A stretch of 64,000 nucleotides of DNA from Abyssibius alkaniclasticus. GTDB lineage: Bacteria; Pseudomonadota; Alphaproteobacteria; Rhodobacterales; Rhodobacteraceae. The notes under the pieces are model-generated. The model saw nothing but the letters and a program-made list of their open reading frames with translations, was not told the origin of the DNA and did no database searches. Made by a program: the position numbers and the translations under genes. Position 1 is the first letter of the stretch. Each line of letters begins with the position of its first letter. The DNA lies in the NCBI RefSeq assembly GCF_020447305.1, contig NZ_CP095732.1, positions 1,706,501 to 1,770,500 of the forward strand. The letters are read 5' to 3'. This document shows, piece by piece, positions 1 to 9,106 of the stretch.

Positions 1-847
1 GCGTGCCGGCCACCGAAACCGGCGCCATCGCCCCGCCCACAATGAACGGCGAGACGATACAGGCCTGATTGGCCGCGGCATAAACCTCGAGCGCGTCCAT
101 CATGATCGGGTCGAACACCAGGGGCGAGTTGATGTTGATCAGGTTGGTCATCACGGTGTTCTGGTCAACAAAATCGGCCCCGAACAGGATTTTCGACATT
201 TCAACCGAATCAACGCAGCGCGACCGTTCGGTGACCGAGCCCATATAGGGCTTGTCGGTCAGCGTCATATGGGCGTGGAGCATGTCGAGATGGCGCTTGT
301 TGACCGGCACATCGGTCGGCTCGCACACGGTGCCGCCGGAATGATGCAGCCATTTCGACATATAGCCAAGCTTCACGAATTTCTGGAAATCGGCGATTGT
401 GGCATAACGGCGGCCTCCTTCGGCATCGCGCACGAAGGGCGGGCCGTAGACGGGGGCCAGCACCAAGGATTTGCCGCCGATCTCGACATTGCGCTCGGGG
501 TTGCGGGCGTGCTGCGTAATGCGGCTTGGAGCGGTGGCGCAAAGCTTGCGCGCCAGGCCGCGCGGAATATGCACGGTTTCGCCCTTGATCTCGGCACCTG
601 CGTCCTTCCACTTGGCAAGGGCGGGCGCGTTGTCAACGAATTTCACGCCGATTTCCCACAAAACCGTTTCGGCATTGGCCTCGATCACCTCGATCGCTTC
701 GGCTGTGAGAATCTCGAAATTTGGGATGTTCCGCTCGATATAGCGGTTGAAGGTCGTGTTGGGGGCCGTGCGCTCGGCGCGACGGGCCGCGCCACCACCG
801 GTGCGGCCACGGCGGGATTCGGATTGGGGGGCTGTATCTGCGGCCAT
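1..847 (-). CDS. MttB-family (trimethylamine/betaine methyltransferase-like) protein, 3' end cut by window
   Basis: The first 282 codons of a protein of the trimethylamine methyltransferase family (MttB, COG5598). These enzymes move a methyl group from a quaternary or tertiary amine to a corrinoid protein. The translation opens MAADTAPQSE with a basic Arg/Gly-rich tail, then runs into the family barrel (around residue 40, FEILTAEAIEVIEANAET). No stop or amber codon appears in the visible part. The pyrrolysine site of true MttB would lie in the missing C-terminal half, so substrate class cannot be decided; non-pyrrolysine members in this group can act on glycine betaine. I chose the ATG at 847 because AGG lies 9 nt upstream; an in-frame ATG at 856 is possible. 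It is divergent from guaA. Confidence 0.82.
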   Translation of the reverse strand, partial: MAADTAPQSESRRGRTGGGAARRAERTAPNTTFNRYIERNIPNFEILTAEAIEVIEANAETVLWEIGVKFVDNAPALAKWKDAGAEIKGETVHIPRGLARKLCATAPSRITQHARNPERNVEIGGKSLVLAPVYGPPFVRDAEGGRRYATIADFQKFVKLGYMSKWLHHSGGTVCEPTDVPVNKRHLDMLHAHMTLTDKPYMGSVTERSRCVDSVEMSKILFGADFVDQNTVMTNLININSPLVFDPIMMDALEVYAAANQACIVSPFIVGGAMAPVSVAGT

Positions 848-1003
848 GATGAGCATCCTATGCAAGCAAGTTGCCTCTCCATAGCAACAGTGCCTGGCCA
901 AACGCTTACCGAATGCGCCCCGCTATTCGCTTTCCGCGACATTTAGCGCCCGTCTTGGCCGCAACGCCTTGCAGAGCGGGGCGCGCTAAATTAAAGACCG
1001 GAC

Positions 1004-2566
1004 ATGACCGATATATCACACCAAAAACTGCTTATCATCGACTTTGGCAGCCAGGTTACGCAGCTTATTGCGCGCCGCCTGCGCGAGCTGAATGTCTATT
1101 GCGAAATTCATCCGTTCAACAGGGTTGATGATGCGTTTCTGGCCGATTTTGCGCCGCTTGCGGTTATTCTGTCGGGTGGCCCATCGTCTGTTTTTGCCGA
1201 TGGCGCGCCGATGCCGCCTGCCAGCGTGTTTACGCTTGGCGTGCCGGTTCTGGGCATTTGCTATGGCCAGCAGGTGATGATGCATTGCCTGGGCGGCAGG
1301 GTTGAACGCGGCCACGGCACCGCCGAATTTGGCCGGGCCTTTGTTGCCCCCAAAGGCGCGCGCCCGGCGTTTTTGAGCGGCTGGTTCGAGGGCGAGCGCG
1401 AGCAGGTCTGGATGAGCCACGGCGACCATGTCTCGGCGCTTGCGCCGGGGTTCGAGGTTTACGGAACCTCCCCCAATGCACCCTTTGCCATAACCGCCGA
1501 TCTGGAGCGTAATTTCTACGCCGTGCAGTTTCACCCCGAAGTGCATCACACGCCCAATGGCGCGCGGTTTTACGAGAATTTCACCCGCCTTGCAGGGTTT
1601 ACCGGCGATTGGACGATGGGTGCTTACCGCGAGGAAGCCATTCGCAAGATCCGCGACCAGGTGGGCGATGCCAAGGTGATTTGCGGGCTGTCGGGCGGGG
1701 TGGATTCCAGCGTTGCCGCCGTGTTGATCCATGAAGCCATCGGCGACCAGCTGACCTGCGTTTTCGTCGACCACGGCCTGCTGCGCCTGGGCGAGGCGGA
1801 TGAGGTCGTGAAAATGTTCCGCGACCATTACAACATGCCGCTTATCCATGCCGATGAGCAGGAATTGTTTTTGGGCGCGCTGGACGGGCAATCGGACCCC
1901 GAAACCAAGCGCAAGATCATCGGGGGGCTGTTTATTGATGTATTTCAAAAACATGCGGGCGAGGTTGGCGGCGCGAAGTTTCTGGCGCAAGGCACGCTTT
2001 ACCCCGATGTGATTGAAAGCGTTTCCTTCAGCGGCGGGCCTTCGGTGACCATCAAAAGCCACCACAATGTTGGTGGCCTGCCCGAAAAGATGGGGCTGCA
2101 ACTGGTCGAGCCGCTGCGCGAGTTGTTCAAGGATGAAGTGCGCGCCCTGGGCCGCGAGCTTGGCCTGCCCGCCAGCTTTATTGGCCGCCACCCCTTCCCC
2201 GGCCCGGGGCTTGCCATTCGCTGCCCCGGTGAAATTACCCGCGAAAAGCTGGAAATTCTGCGCAAGGCCGATGCGGTTTATATCGACCAGATTCGCAAAC
2301 ACGGGCTGTATGACGAGATCTGGCAGGCCTTTGTGGCCATTTTGCCCGTGCGCACCGTGGGCGTGATGGGCGATGGCCGCACCTATGATTTTGCCTGCGC
2401 TTTGCGTGCCGTGACCAGCGTTGATGGCATGACCGCCGATTACTACCCGTTCAGCCACGAGTTTCTGGGCGAAACCGCCACGCGAATCATCAACGAGGTG
2501 CAGGGCATCAACCGCGTGACCTACGATATTACCTCAAAACCGCCCGGCACGATTGAATGGGAATAG
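1004..2566 (+). CDS. guaA: GMP synthase (glutamine-hydrolysing)
   Basis: Converts XMP, ATP and glutamine to GMP, the last step of guanine nucleotide synthesis in the cytoplasm. At 520 residues it is full length. The N-terminal class I glutamine amidotransferase domain carries the nucleophile motif GICYGQQ near residue 86 and the His/Glu motif FHPEVHHT near 175. The ATP pyrophosphatase domain begins with the P-loop-like SGGVDSS near 229, and the dimerisation domain ends in KPPGTIEWE, the usual C-terminus. It stands alone, divergent from the MttB-family gene. Start ATG is preceded by a weak GACCGGAC element. Confidence 0.97.
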   Translation: MTDISHQKLLIIDFGSQVTQLIARRLRELNVYCEIHPFNRVDDAFLADFAPLAVILSGGPSSVFADGAPMPPASVFTLGVPVLGICYGQQVMMHCLGGRVERGHGTAEFGRAFVAPKGARPAFLSGWFEGEREQVWMSHGDHVSALAPGFEVYGTSPNAPFAITADLERNFYAVQFHPEVHHTPNGARFYENFTRLAGFTGDWTMGAYREEAIRKIRDQVGDAKVICGLSGGVDSSVAAVLIHEAIGDQLTCVFVDHGLLRLGEADEVVKMFRDHYNMPLIHADEQELFLGALDGQSDPETKRKIIGGLFIDVFQKHAGEVGGAKFLAQGTLYPDVIESVSFSGGPSVTIKSHHNVGGLPEKMGLQLVEPLRELFKDEVRALGRELGLPASFIGRHPFPGPGLAIRCPGEITREKLEILRKADAVYIDQIRKHGLYDEIWQAFVAILPVRTVGVMGDGRTYDFACALRAVTSVDGMTADYYPFSHEFLGETATRIINEVQGINRVTYDITSKPPGTIEWE

Positions 2567-2766
2567 GTGCCGCCACCGCATTTGGAGCGATTTCGCCGCG
2601 TCAACACCCTTCGCACTCGCAGCAAAATTGCCGGTTTCAGCCGGTTTTAGCAGCATTATTGCGTTTCCGTTGCGTAAGCTCTGCCAAACTGACGTGGCGG
2701 CAGAATTGACCGGAACAAGACCCTTTTCCTATCCGTTGAGACATGCGCGCTCATCGGGAGGAAAAA

Positions 2767-3888
2767 ATGAGATTGCACAGCAAGGTTTCCGCACTGGCGT
2801 TTGCAAGCACGTTTGCCGTGCTTGGCTCGGCTGTTCATGCAGGCGGGCTTGACCGTTCGTATCAGGATATCAGCATCCTTTTTCAGGATGGCGGATATGC
2901 CGAGTTGAGTTTTGGTTTGGTCATGCCGTCGGTTTCCGGCGTGGGGGCAAATGCCACGATGAGCGGGCTTGGCGCGTCGGGCGATATGGTTTCGACCTAT
3001 TCCTCGCTCAGCTTCGGGCTGCGTCAGCAGATCACCGAAAACATTGGTCTTGCTGTCATTGTTGACGAGCCTTACGGCGCAAATACATCTTACGACCCAA
3101 CGGCTGATTACTTTCTGGCCGGCACATATGCAACCGTGAACACCACCGCCATCACGCTTTTGGCGCAGTATCAATTGACCCCGCGCTTTTCGCTGATCGG
3201 CGGGTTGCGCCACCAGTCGATCAGCGGAGATGTTGCGGTTCTGGCCTTTGGTGGTGCGGGTGGCGACTATGCAATGACCGCATCCAACAGCGGCTCGTTT
3301 GGCTATGTCGCCGGTGTTGCCTATGAAATTCCAGCCATCGCACTGCGCGCATCGCTTGTGTATAATTCGGCAATTACCCATACAATGGAGACGCGCGAAG
3401 GCAGTTCGGCCGGCACGGCCCCGTCGCTGGATTTTGATGTGACAATGCCGCAGACCATTGCCTTCAACCTGCAAACCGGGATTGCGGCCAATACGCTGCT
3501 TACCGCCTCGGTGCGCTGGTCGGAATGGTCGGTGTTCGATGTGACGCCCGCTGGCTATGCAGCCGCAAACGGCGGTGACTCGCTGGTCGATCTGACCGAT
3601 GACGTGATGACCTACAGCCTTGGTGTTGGGCGCAAATTTTCCGACAGCTTCTCGGGCTCGCTTACGCTGACCTACGAGCCGGGCGCGCCTGGCACCGTGT
3701 CTGACCTGACACCAACCAACGGCAAGTTCGGCGTCACGGTGGGCGGGCGCTATACGCTCGCTTCCGGGGTGACCATCACGGGCGGTGTAAACTACACCTG
3801 GCTGGGCGATGCGACCACGCATAACGGCGCTGTGTTCAGCGGAAATACGGCGCTGGGTGTCGGTGTCAAGATCGGCTACCCATTCTGA
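2767..3888 (+). CDS. OmpP1/FadL-family outer membrane transporter
   Basis: A predicted outer membrane beta-barrel of the FadL/OmpP1 family, which lets long-chain fatty acids or other hydrophobic compounds across the outer membrane. The first 23 residues after the start form a signal peptide ending SAVHA, followed by Gly-rich alternating strands. The C-terminus is KIGYPF, ending in the aromatic residue typical of barrels sorted by the BAM complex. I chose the ATG at 2767 because GGGAGG sits just upstream; an upstream in-frame start at 2743 lacks such a site. Length of 373 residues fits the family. No partner gene is adjacent. The exact substrate is not readable from sequence. Confidence 0.88.
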   Translation: MRLHSKVSALAFASTFAVLGSAVHAGGLDRSYQDISILFQDGGYAELSFGLVMPSVSGVGANATMSGLGASGDMVSTYSSLSFGLRQQITENIGLAVIVDEPYGANTSYDPTADYFLAGTYATVNTTAITLLAQYQLTPRFSLIGGLRHQSISGDVAVLAFGGAGGDYAMTASNSGSFGYVAGVAYEIPAIALRASLVYNSAITHTMETREGSSAGTAPSLDFDVTMPQTIAFNLQTGIAANTLLTASVRWSEWSVFDVTPAGYAAANGGDSLVDLTDDVMTYSLGVGRKFSDSFSGSLTLTYEPGAPGTVSDLTPTNGKFGVTVGGRYTLASGVTITGGVNYTWLGDATTHNGAVFSGNTALGVGVKIGYPF

Positions 3889-3993
3889 TCTGTCATTTCG
3901 ATTTGCGGTGCAGATGCTTGAATTTGCACCGCTTGTCGCTTTACGTCGTCCGCCTAAACCCCTAGCATCGCGCCAGACATGGGGGTTTGGGCA

Positions 3994-4275
3994 ATGCCAA
4001 AAGTTTATCTGGACGGCACACTGGTTGTGAACAGCGCAGCCATGCTGGCCGTGATCGAGATGTATCTTGACGACCATATCGCGCTGTCCCGCGCCGAGCC
4101 GGGCTGTGAGAAGTTCGAGGTCTATCCCGACGCCAACAACCCGTATCACTATATCGTCTCGGAAATTTATGAAACCGAAGAGGCTTTTGCCGCGCATCAG
4201 GCGCGGGCGGCGGCCAGCGAATGGGGGCAGGCCACGAAAATGCTGGAACGCCGCTACACCAAACGGATTGAATAG
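3994..4275 (+). CDS. ABM-superfamily (antibiotic biosynthesis monooxygenase-like) small protein
   Basis: A 93-residue single-domain protein with the dimeric alpha-beta barrel signature of the ABM/YgiN superfamily. The central stretch SRAEPGCEKFEVYPDANNP is typical: these proteins carry a PGC element followed by a strand and then a catalytic or structural His/Tyr region. Members include quinol monooxygenases, haem-degrading enzymes and many proteins of unknown role, so the reaction is not assigned. The ATG at 3994 is preferred because GGGGG lies about 8 nt upstream; a start at 3979 would add five residues. The stop is 2 nt before the following DMT transporter, so the two are probably co-transcribed. 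Confidence 0.8.
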   Translation: MPKVYLDGTLVVNSAAMLAVIEMYLDDHIALSRAEPGCEKFEVYPDANNPYHYIVSEIYETEEAFAAHQARAAASEWGQATKMLERRYTKRIE

Positions 4276-4277
4276 GC

Positions 4278-5159
4278 GTGACGCCGGTCGCCGAGGCCGA
4301 ACATGCCCGCCCGCTGCTGGCGGCGGCATGGATGATGGGTGCGGTCGCCTCTTTCAGCGCAATGGCCCTGGCCGGGCGCATTACCTATAGCGAGCTTTCG
4401 ACCTTCGAGCTGATGTTCTACCGCTCTGCCATCGGGCTGATGGTGGTTTCGGTGCTGATCATGCGGTCACGCCGGGGTTGGGCGCATATTCGCAGCCGCC
4501 ATCCCGGGCTGCATATCCAGCGCAATATTGTGCATTTTGCGGGCCAGAACATGTGGTTCTATGCGGTTGCGGTCATTCCCTTCGCGCAGGTGGTGGCCTT
4601 TGAATTCACCAACCCGATCTGGGTGGCCCTGCTGGCACCCTTAGCCCTGGGCGAGCGGTGGACGCGGCGGCGCATTCTTTGCGTTTTGCTTGGCTTTATC
4701 GGCATTCTGATCGTGGCGCGGCCGGGTCAGGTGACATTGACGCTCGGCCATCTCGCCGCGGCGGGCAGCGCCCTAGGATTTGCGCTCAACACCATTTTTA
4801 CAAAGCGGATCATGCGGCATGATACGGTGCTGTGCGTGCTGTTCTGGATGGTGTTCTTGCAAATGCTCATGGGGCTGGCCCTGTCGCTGGGCGATGGGGT
4901 GACTTGGCCATCGGAAGCAGTTTGGCCCTGGGTCGGGCTGGTGGGGCTATGCGGGCTTTCGGCGCATTATTGCCTGACCTCGGCGCTGGCGGCGGCACCC
5001 GCAACCGTTGTGGCCCCAATGGAGTTTGTGCGCCTGCCGGTGATGGCCAGCATCGGGATGCTGGCTTATGGCGAGCCGCTGGAATGGGCGGTGTTCGTGG
5101 GTGCCGGGCTGATTGTTGCTGCGAACCTGCTCAACATCATGTCGGCACGACGCTCATAG
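4278..5159 (+). CDS. EamA/DMT-family transporter
   Basis: A 293-residue inner membrane protein of the drug/metabolite transporter superfamily, with ten hydrophobic segments arranged as two EamA repeats. The conserved first repeat end, EFTNPIWVALLAPLALGERWT, is the usual EamA signature. Such proteins export amino acids, nucleosides or other metabolites; the cargo cannot be told from sequence. Translation starts 2 nt after the ABM-like gene with a GTG codon. Its 3' end overlaps the convergent DUF6477 gene by 23 nt. Confidence 0.88.
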   Translation: MTPVAEAEHARPLLAAAWMMGAVASFSAMALAGRITYSELSTFELMFYRSAIGLMVVSVLIMRSRRGWAHIRSRHPGLHIQRNIVHFAGQNMWFYAVAVIPFAQVVAFEFTNPIWVALLAPLALGERWTRRRILCVLLGFIGILIVARPGQVTLTLGHLAAAGSALGFALNTIFTKRIMRHDTVLCVLFWMVFLQMLMGLALSLGDGVTWPSEAVWPWVGLVGLCGLSAHYCLTSALAAAPATVVAPMEFVRLPVMASIGMLAYGEPLEWAVFVGAGLIVAANLLNIMSARRS

Positions 5160-5418
5160 TCTGGCGGCGCGATTCGGCCAGAAGCGCCGCCAGAAGGCGC
5201 ACATGCTCAGCGGCGCTGTAAGCAGCATCGCGGGCCTGTCGGGCGTCATTCAGGGCAGCCTCTTGCGCCAGCAGCCAGTTCAGCATTGCAATACCGCTGC
5301 GCGCGCCTTGGCCGGGCAGATCGCGGGTGCGACAGTAATCGCGCGCGGCAATTCGGGCGGCGCGAATCAGCAATTTGGGGCGGCGCAGCGCAGCAATTTC
5401 ATTGATAATCGGGGTCAT
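5137..5418 (-). CDS. DUF6477-family protein
   Basis: A 93-residue protein matching my recollection of DUF6477, a family of small proteins found in Rhodobacteraceae. The N-terminal pattern RRPKLLIRAARIAARDYCR is characteristic, followed by Arg/Ala-rich helices. Function is unknown. It is transcribed away from the DUF6456 gene across a 201-nt intergenic region; I recall the two families occurring side by side in this group, which supports a linked role. Start ATG at 5418 is preceded by AAGGA at about 9 nt. The 3' end overlaps the DMT gene tail-to-tail. Confidence 0.72.
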   Translation of the reverse strand: MTPIINEIAALRRPKLLIRAARIAARDYCRTRDLPGQGARSGIAMLNWLLAQEAALNDARQARDAAYSAAEHVRLLAALLAESRRQTMSVVPT

Positions 5419-5542
5419 TTCCGGGTCCTTTCAACATGTGGAACCCGGATCATGCAGGCGAAAATGCGGTGTTGCGCCAGAATGCAAAGCTGCGCGCTGC
5501 ATCGTTACCCTTTGATAACATTTGGCAATTACAGTCGACTCC

Positions 5543-5568
5543 CCCTAAAGATTAAGCGAATTTTAGGG
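5543..5568 (+). promoter_or_regulatory. Inverted repeat with CtrA-like half sites, upstream of DUF6456 gene
   Basis: CCCTAAA at 5543-5549 and TTTAGGG at 5562-5568 form a perfect 7-bp inverted repeat with 12 nt between. Inside it, TTAA-N7-TTAG (5552-5566) differs by one base from the CtrA consensus TTAA-N7-TTAA. The surrounding 100 nt is clearly more AT-rich than the genes. This is a candidate operator or promoter for one or both divergent DUF genes. No experiment or search supports it yet. Confidence 0.35.
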
Positions 5569-5619
5569 AATCTCCTTTAGGTAAAGTTTTCGGTAAAATT
5601 TACATAGAGGCGACAGGTT

Positions 5620-6750
5620 ATGGCCCTTTGCCCGGCCCCGGACCCCAAAACACGCGCCCCGATAGCAGATGGCCTGATGCCACTCGCATTGCCATTGCCC
5701 GACTGGATTCCGGATATGGCAGAGACCTATTTGAGCCATGTGAATTGCGGCGTGCCCCTGCGCCGAATCGCCCGCGAAAAGGGCATTCATGCCTCGACCG
5801 TGCTGCGTCAGGTGCGAAAACTGGAGCTGCGCCGCGACGATCCGCTGATGGATGAGGCGCTGAGCCAGATTGCCCATGTCTATTTTACCGCGCCCACCCC
5901 CCCAGCAAAGGAAGCGTTGCCCATGCCATCAGCCAAAACACCCCCTGCCGAGGATCTGCACGTAAAACGTGAAGCGCGGCGCATTTTGCGGCGACTATGT
6001 GAAAAAGATGCCTATCTGATGGTGGCGCCACATCTGGAAATGGCGGCTGTCTTTCGCGATCTGCCCGATGGTGTGCGCCGCCGCATAGCCACGGTCAAGC
6101 GCGATGTGGCCCGCGCCTTCGTGTTGCAGGACTGGATCGAAGGCCAAGCGGTTGGCGCACTGACCCGGTATCAGATAACCTCGGTCGGGCGGGCTGCATT
6201 GAAGCGGCTCTTGGCCAAGGATACGCCCGATGGCGGCTTTCAAGACCAGCATCGCGTGTATGGCGAGCGCGATGTGATGGAGGCCGATGGCAGCAAGATC
6301 ACCCGTCTGCGCTGCAATATCGCCGAAAGCCCGCTTACGCTTTTGGGCCGCAAGCGCGATGCCGACGGGCTGAGCTTTTTGGGCGAGGAACTGATCGAGG
6401 CTGGCGAGCGGCTGCGCGAAGATTTTGAGATTGCACAGCTTGGCCCGCGCGTGGCGCAAAACTGGGAGCGATTCATGACAGGGGGCGCGCGCGGGCATTT
6501 CGGGCAAAGCGCGGGCGGCGATGGGGCCAGCCATGCGCGCGAACGTGTGGCGCGTGCCTTGGCGGCATTGGGGCCGGGGCTGGCCGATATCGCCTTTCGG
6601 GTATGCTGTTTTCTCGAAGGTCTGGAAAAGGCCGAAAAGCGGCTCGGCTGGTCGGCGCGGTCGGGCAAGGTTGTGCTGAAGATTGCGCTGCAAAGGCTTG
6701 CCAACCACTACGGATTGCAAAGCGCCGCCCCTGAACGCAAGGCAAGCTAG
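5620..6750 (+). CDS. HTH and DUF6456 domain protein
   Basis: A 376-residue cytoplasmic protein. Residues about 35-70 (CGVPLRRIAREKGIHASTVL) look like a helix-turn-helix of the replication-initiator or resolvase kind. The C-terminal 170 residues match the alphaproteobacterial DUF6456 domain, including the closing motif GWSARSGKVVLKIALQRLANHY. The combination suggests DNA binding, but no target or phenotype can be read from sequence. Start ATG at 5620 follows AGGCGACAGG. It is divergent from the DUF6477 gene, with an AT-rich dyad between them, and convergent with tpiA. Confidence 0.75.
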   Translation: MALCPAPDPKTRAPIADGLMPLALPLPDWIPDMAETYLSHVNCGVPLRRIAREKGIHASTVLRQVRKLELRRDDPLMDEALSQIAHVYFTAPTPPAKEALPMPSAKTPPAEDLHVKREARRILRRLCEKDAYLMVAPHLEMAAVFRDLPDGVRRRIATVKRDVARAFVLQDWIEGQAVGALTRYQITSVGRAALKRLLAKDTPDGGFQDQHRVYGERDVMEADGSKITRLRCNIAESPLTLLGRKRDADGLSFLGEELIEAGERLREDFEIAQLGPRVAQNWERFMTGGARGHFGQSAGGDGASHARERVARALAALGPGLADIAFRVCCFLEGLEKAEKRLGWSARSGKVVLKIALQRLANHYGLQSAAPERKAS

Positions 6751-6784
6751 GCGGCGCGCACAGGTTGCGCGTGCCGCACCCTGC

Positions 6785-6808
6785 CAACCGCGCCGCGCCG
6801 CGCGGTTG
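6785..6808. terminator. GC-rich hairpin between convergent DUF6456 and tpiA genes
   Basis: CAACCGCG (6785-6792) and CGCGGTTG (6801-6808) form an 8-bp perfect stem with an 8-nt loop, placed between two convergent stop codons. There is no T-run on either side, so it may be a weak or factor-dependent terminator or only an mRNA end structure. Confidence 0.4.
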
Positions 6809-6815
6809 CGCGTGT

Positions 6816-7553
6816 TCAGACCGCCGCGATGATCGGTGCAAAGTCGGCGGCTTTGAGCGAGGCGCCGCCGACCAGCGCGCCATCGACATCGGTCACACCG
6901 AAGATTTCGGCAGCATTTGCGGGTTTGACCGAGCCGCCATAAAGCAGCCGCACCCCTTGGGCAATATCCGCACCAAAGCGGCTGGTGAGTTGGCCGCGCA
7001 TAAAGGCGTGCATCTCACCAATATCGGCAAGCGTTGGCACAAGCCCTGTGCCAATGGCCCAGACCGGCTCGTATGCCACGACAAGATTGGCCGCGCCAAC
7101 CCCATCGGGGAGCGAGGCGGCAAGCTGTTCGCCCACGGTTTCCAGCGCGGCCCCGGCCTGGCGCTGGGCTTCGGTCTCACCCACGCAGACCACGGCCAGC
7201 AGGCCCGCGCGCCATGCGGCCTGTGCCTTGGCTGAAACCTGCGCGCTGGTTTCCCAATGGTCGGCGCGACGTTCGGAATGGCCGAGTATAACCGCCTTTG
7301 CACCCGCATCGGCCAGCATTTCGGCGGAAATGTCGCCGGTATGCGCCCCGTTAGCCGCGACATGGCAATCCTGCCCGCCGACCATGATCGGCCCGGATTC
7401 GGCCGCCATTGCTGCCAGCAGCGTTGCGGGCGGGCACAGCAGAACATCGCATTCGGGCGTGCCGATTGCCGCTTTGAGCGCCGCCAACTCACCCAAGGCG
7501 GCGCGGGTTCCGTTCATCTTCCAATTGCCGGCAACAAGCGCGCGTCGGGTCAT
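6816..7553 (-). CDS. tpiA: Triosephosphate isomerase
   Basis: Interconverts dihydroxyacetone phosphate and glyceraldehyde 3-phosphate in glycolysis and gluconeogenesis. The 245-residue chain starts [15 protein letters not shown], with the catalytic Lys in GNWKMN. HSERR (catalytic His near residue 91), [11 protein letters not shown] (catalytic Glu near 160) and [10 protein letters not shown] near 205 are all present. I chose the ATG at 7553 over the upstream ATG at 7559 because AGGAG lies 7 nt before the former and only 1 nt before the latter. It is a single gene, convergent with the DUF6456 gene. Confidence 0.97.
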   Translation of the reverse strand: MTRRALVAGNWKMNGTRAALGELAALKAAIGTPECDVLLCPPATLLAAMAAESGPIMVGGQDCHVAANGAHTGDISAEMLADAGAKAVILGHSERRADHWETSAQVSAKAQAAWRAGLLAVVCVGETEAQRQAGAALETVGEQLAASLPDGVGAANLVVAYEPVWAIGTGLVPTLADIGEMHAFMRGQLTSRFGADIAQGVRLLYGGSVKPANAAEIFGVTDVDGALVGGASLKAADFAPIIAAV

Positions 7554-7615
7554 GCACATACTCCTGATAATGTCGTGATCGGGTTTAGCAGAACCGGCCG
7601 CCGGGGCAAAGCGAT

Positions 7616-7939
7616 TCAGCCAAGTGCGGCCAGCGCGCGGCGGCCCCATGCAACCGCAAGGTCGGGGTCGTCCACCGCCTCGCCGGGCAGGGTGTAATAG
7701 CCCATCGACCGTGTCACGCCGTCACGCTCCATCGTGAACGGTTTCTGGCCAAGGGCGGCAAGCTCGTCGGCAAAGGCGCCTTTGGCTTTTATGTAAAGCT
7801 GCCCGTCAGAGCGGCGCAGCGCGAAAATTTGACCATTGGCATAGATGGTAAGCCCGCCCATCATCTTGCGCGTTGTGATATGGCCAAGGCCGGAAAAATG
7901 ATCTTTCAAAAAGGCGATTTCTTCGTCGGAAACCGCCAT
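7616..7939 (-). CDS. TfoX N-terminal domain protein (TfoX/Sxy family)
   Basis: A 107-residue protein consisting of the TfoX N-terminal domain alone. The early motif [21 protein letters not shown] is the family signature. Enteric TfoX/Sxy activates competence genes with CRP, but short alphaproteobacterial members have no established role, so competence should not be inferred. Its ATG shares the A of the preceding sufA-like stop (TAATG at 7937-7941), so it is the last gene of the operon sufT-like, membrane protein, A-type carrier, TfoX. Confidence 0.82.
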   Translation of the reverse strand: MAVSDEEIAFLKDHFSGLGHITTRKMMGGLTIYANGQIFALRRSDGQLYIKAKGAFADELAALGQKPFTMERDGVTRSMGYYTLPGEAVDDPDLAVAWGRRALAALG

Positions 7940-8289
7940 TACATGCCTTCAAACTTGATGGATTCGCCGCAGCCACAGGCTTCTGTCACATTCGGGTTGT
8001 TGAAGCGGAACCCGCTTTCCAGCAATGAATCGTAATAGTCGATTTCGGTGCCAAACAGAAACATCTGCGCCATTGGGGCAATCAGAATGCGCGCACCGTC
8101 TTGCTCGACCACCTCATCATGGGCCTCGGCGGTTTCAACGTAATCCATCGTATATTCCATGCCCGCACAGCCGCCCTTCTTGACGCCAATCTTCAGACCG
8201 GCCTTGTTGCCGCTTTGCATGAGCGTGCGAATCTGCGCCGCGGCGGCGCTGGTCATTGTTACGGGCGGTTTTCCGGGAATGGCGAACAT
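7939..8289 (-). CDS. sufA: A-type Fe-S cluster carrier (IscA/SufA/ErpA family)
   Basis: A 116-residue HesB/IscA-like scaffold or carrier that passes Fe-S clusters to apo-proteins in the cytoplasm. The three conserved cysteines are present: one in KKGGCAGMEY and two in the C-terminal ACGCGES. The start at 8289 (MFAIPGKPP) is chosen because GGAG lies 7 nt upstream; longer in-frame starts enter the upstream gene and read as out-of-family Arg/Pro-rich sequence. The SufT-like gene two positions upstream suggests it is the SufA type, though ErpA is possible. Confidence 0.88.
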   Translation of the reverse strand: MFAIPGKPPVTMTSAAAAQIRTLMQSGNKAGLKIGVKKGGCAGMEYTMDYVETAEAHDEVVEQDGARILIAPMAQMFLFGTEIDYYDSLLESGFRFNNPNVTEACGCGESIKFEGM

Positions 8290-8290
8290 C

Positions 8291-8671
8291 TCATTGCTCC
8301 ACTGGGGCGGGTTGGGGCGCTGCCGGGTTGGCTGGCGGTGCCGCAAGCGGGGTTTCGAGCCGGTCCTGAATCGCCGCAAGTGCTGCGGCCATGTCTTCAA
8401 AACGGCCGGAATTATAGGCATCTTCAGCGGCAAGATTCTGGCGCACGGCCATCAGATCGGCGGCGATTTCGGCAATGTCATTTTCCAGATCTCCCAGAAT
8501 GGCGGCGTTTTCCGCGCGCATCGCCTCTAGCGCTTCGGCTGTTGCGGCACCGGATGTCTGATCGGCCAGCCGGCCCATGCCCTGGCTCATATTCAGATAC
8601 ACCAGACCGCCGGCCACCAGCGCGCCGATAATGGCCGACATGGTAATCCGCGACAAAAGTGCGCCCATCAC
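8291..8671 (-). CDS. Small single-span membrane protein, function unknown
   Basis: A 126-residue protein. Residues about 8-28 (ITMSAIIGALVAGGLVYLN) form one membrane segment, followed by an acidic, Ala/Glu-rich helical region that is likely coiled coil (residues 40-95), and a Pro/Ala-rich tail. I do not recognise a family. The likely start is GTG at 8671 or ATG at 8668, both overlapping the stop of the SufT-like gene. Position between two Fe-S assembly genes suggests co-expression, but a role in cluster assembly is only inference. Confidence 0.7.
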   Translation of the reverse strand: MMGALLSRITMSAIIGALVAGGLVYLNMSQGMGRLADQTSGAATAEALEAMRAENAAILGDLENDIAEIAADLMAVRQNLAAEDAYNSGRFEDMAAALAAIQDRLETPLAAPPANPAAPQPAPVEQ

Positions 8672-9033
8672 ATGAAACCCATTTCAAGCCGGGCCTCGTC
8701 CGACATCATGTCCATGCCCCATTGCGGCTCCCAGACCAGTTCGACATTCACGGTTTTGACGCCCGGAAGCGGCTCAACCGCTTCGGCAACCCAGCCGGGC
8801 ATTTCACCCGCCACGGGGCAGCCGGGGGCGGTCAGGCTCATCTTGATGCCGACATTTGCCTCATCGTCGATTGCGATTGTGTATATCAGCCCAAGGTCAT
8901 AGATATTCACCGGAATTTCCGGGTCATGGACCGTGCGGCAGGCTTCGACAATCGCATCATAAAGCGGATGGTCGGTATCAGACGGTGCGATAAGGGGCGC
9001 GCCTTCCATCGGTGTTTCGGGTGTTACATTCAT
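8668..9033 (-). CDS. sufT: MIP18/DUF59 family Fe-S assembly protein (SufT-like)
   Basis: A 121-residue DUF59 (MIP18) domain protein. The family motif HDPEIPVNIYDLGLIY is near residue 36, and the cysteine-containing TAPGCPVAGEMPG is near 70. Proteins of this type help Fe-S cluster maturation and commonly end suf operons. No other suf genes (B, C, D, S) lie in this window, so the segment is either a separate operon or a displaced end. It starts the four-gene minus-strand operon and is divergent from tgt. Confidence 0.86.
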   Translation of the reverse strand: MNVTPETPMEGAPLIAPSDTDHPLYDAIVEACRTVHDPEIPVNIYDLGLIYTIAIDDEANVGIKMSLTAPGCPVAGEMPGWVAEAVEPLPGVKTVNVELVWEPQWGMDMMSDEARLEMGFM

Positions 9034-9106
9034 CCCATCAACTCGCGTTGTGATAATTCCTGATAGATTATATAGGTTATAGGGGCAAAAAGGTCCAGAG
9101 GTGGCA

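Noticed and set aside
2620-2665. Possible terminator after guaA (GCCGGTTTCAGCCGGTTTT)
   Set aside because: The only pairing is CCGG with CCGG over a 6-nt loop, too short to call. The GCCGG pair is a direct repeat.
2656-4329. 557-codon minus-strand frame
   Set aside because: Antisense to the FadL-type and ABM-like genes, both with clear signatures. Long false frames are usual in GC-rich DNA.
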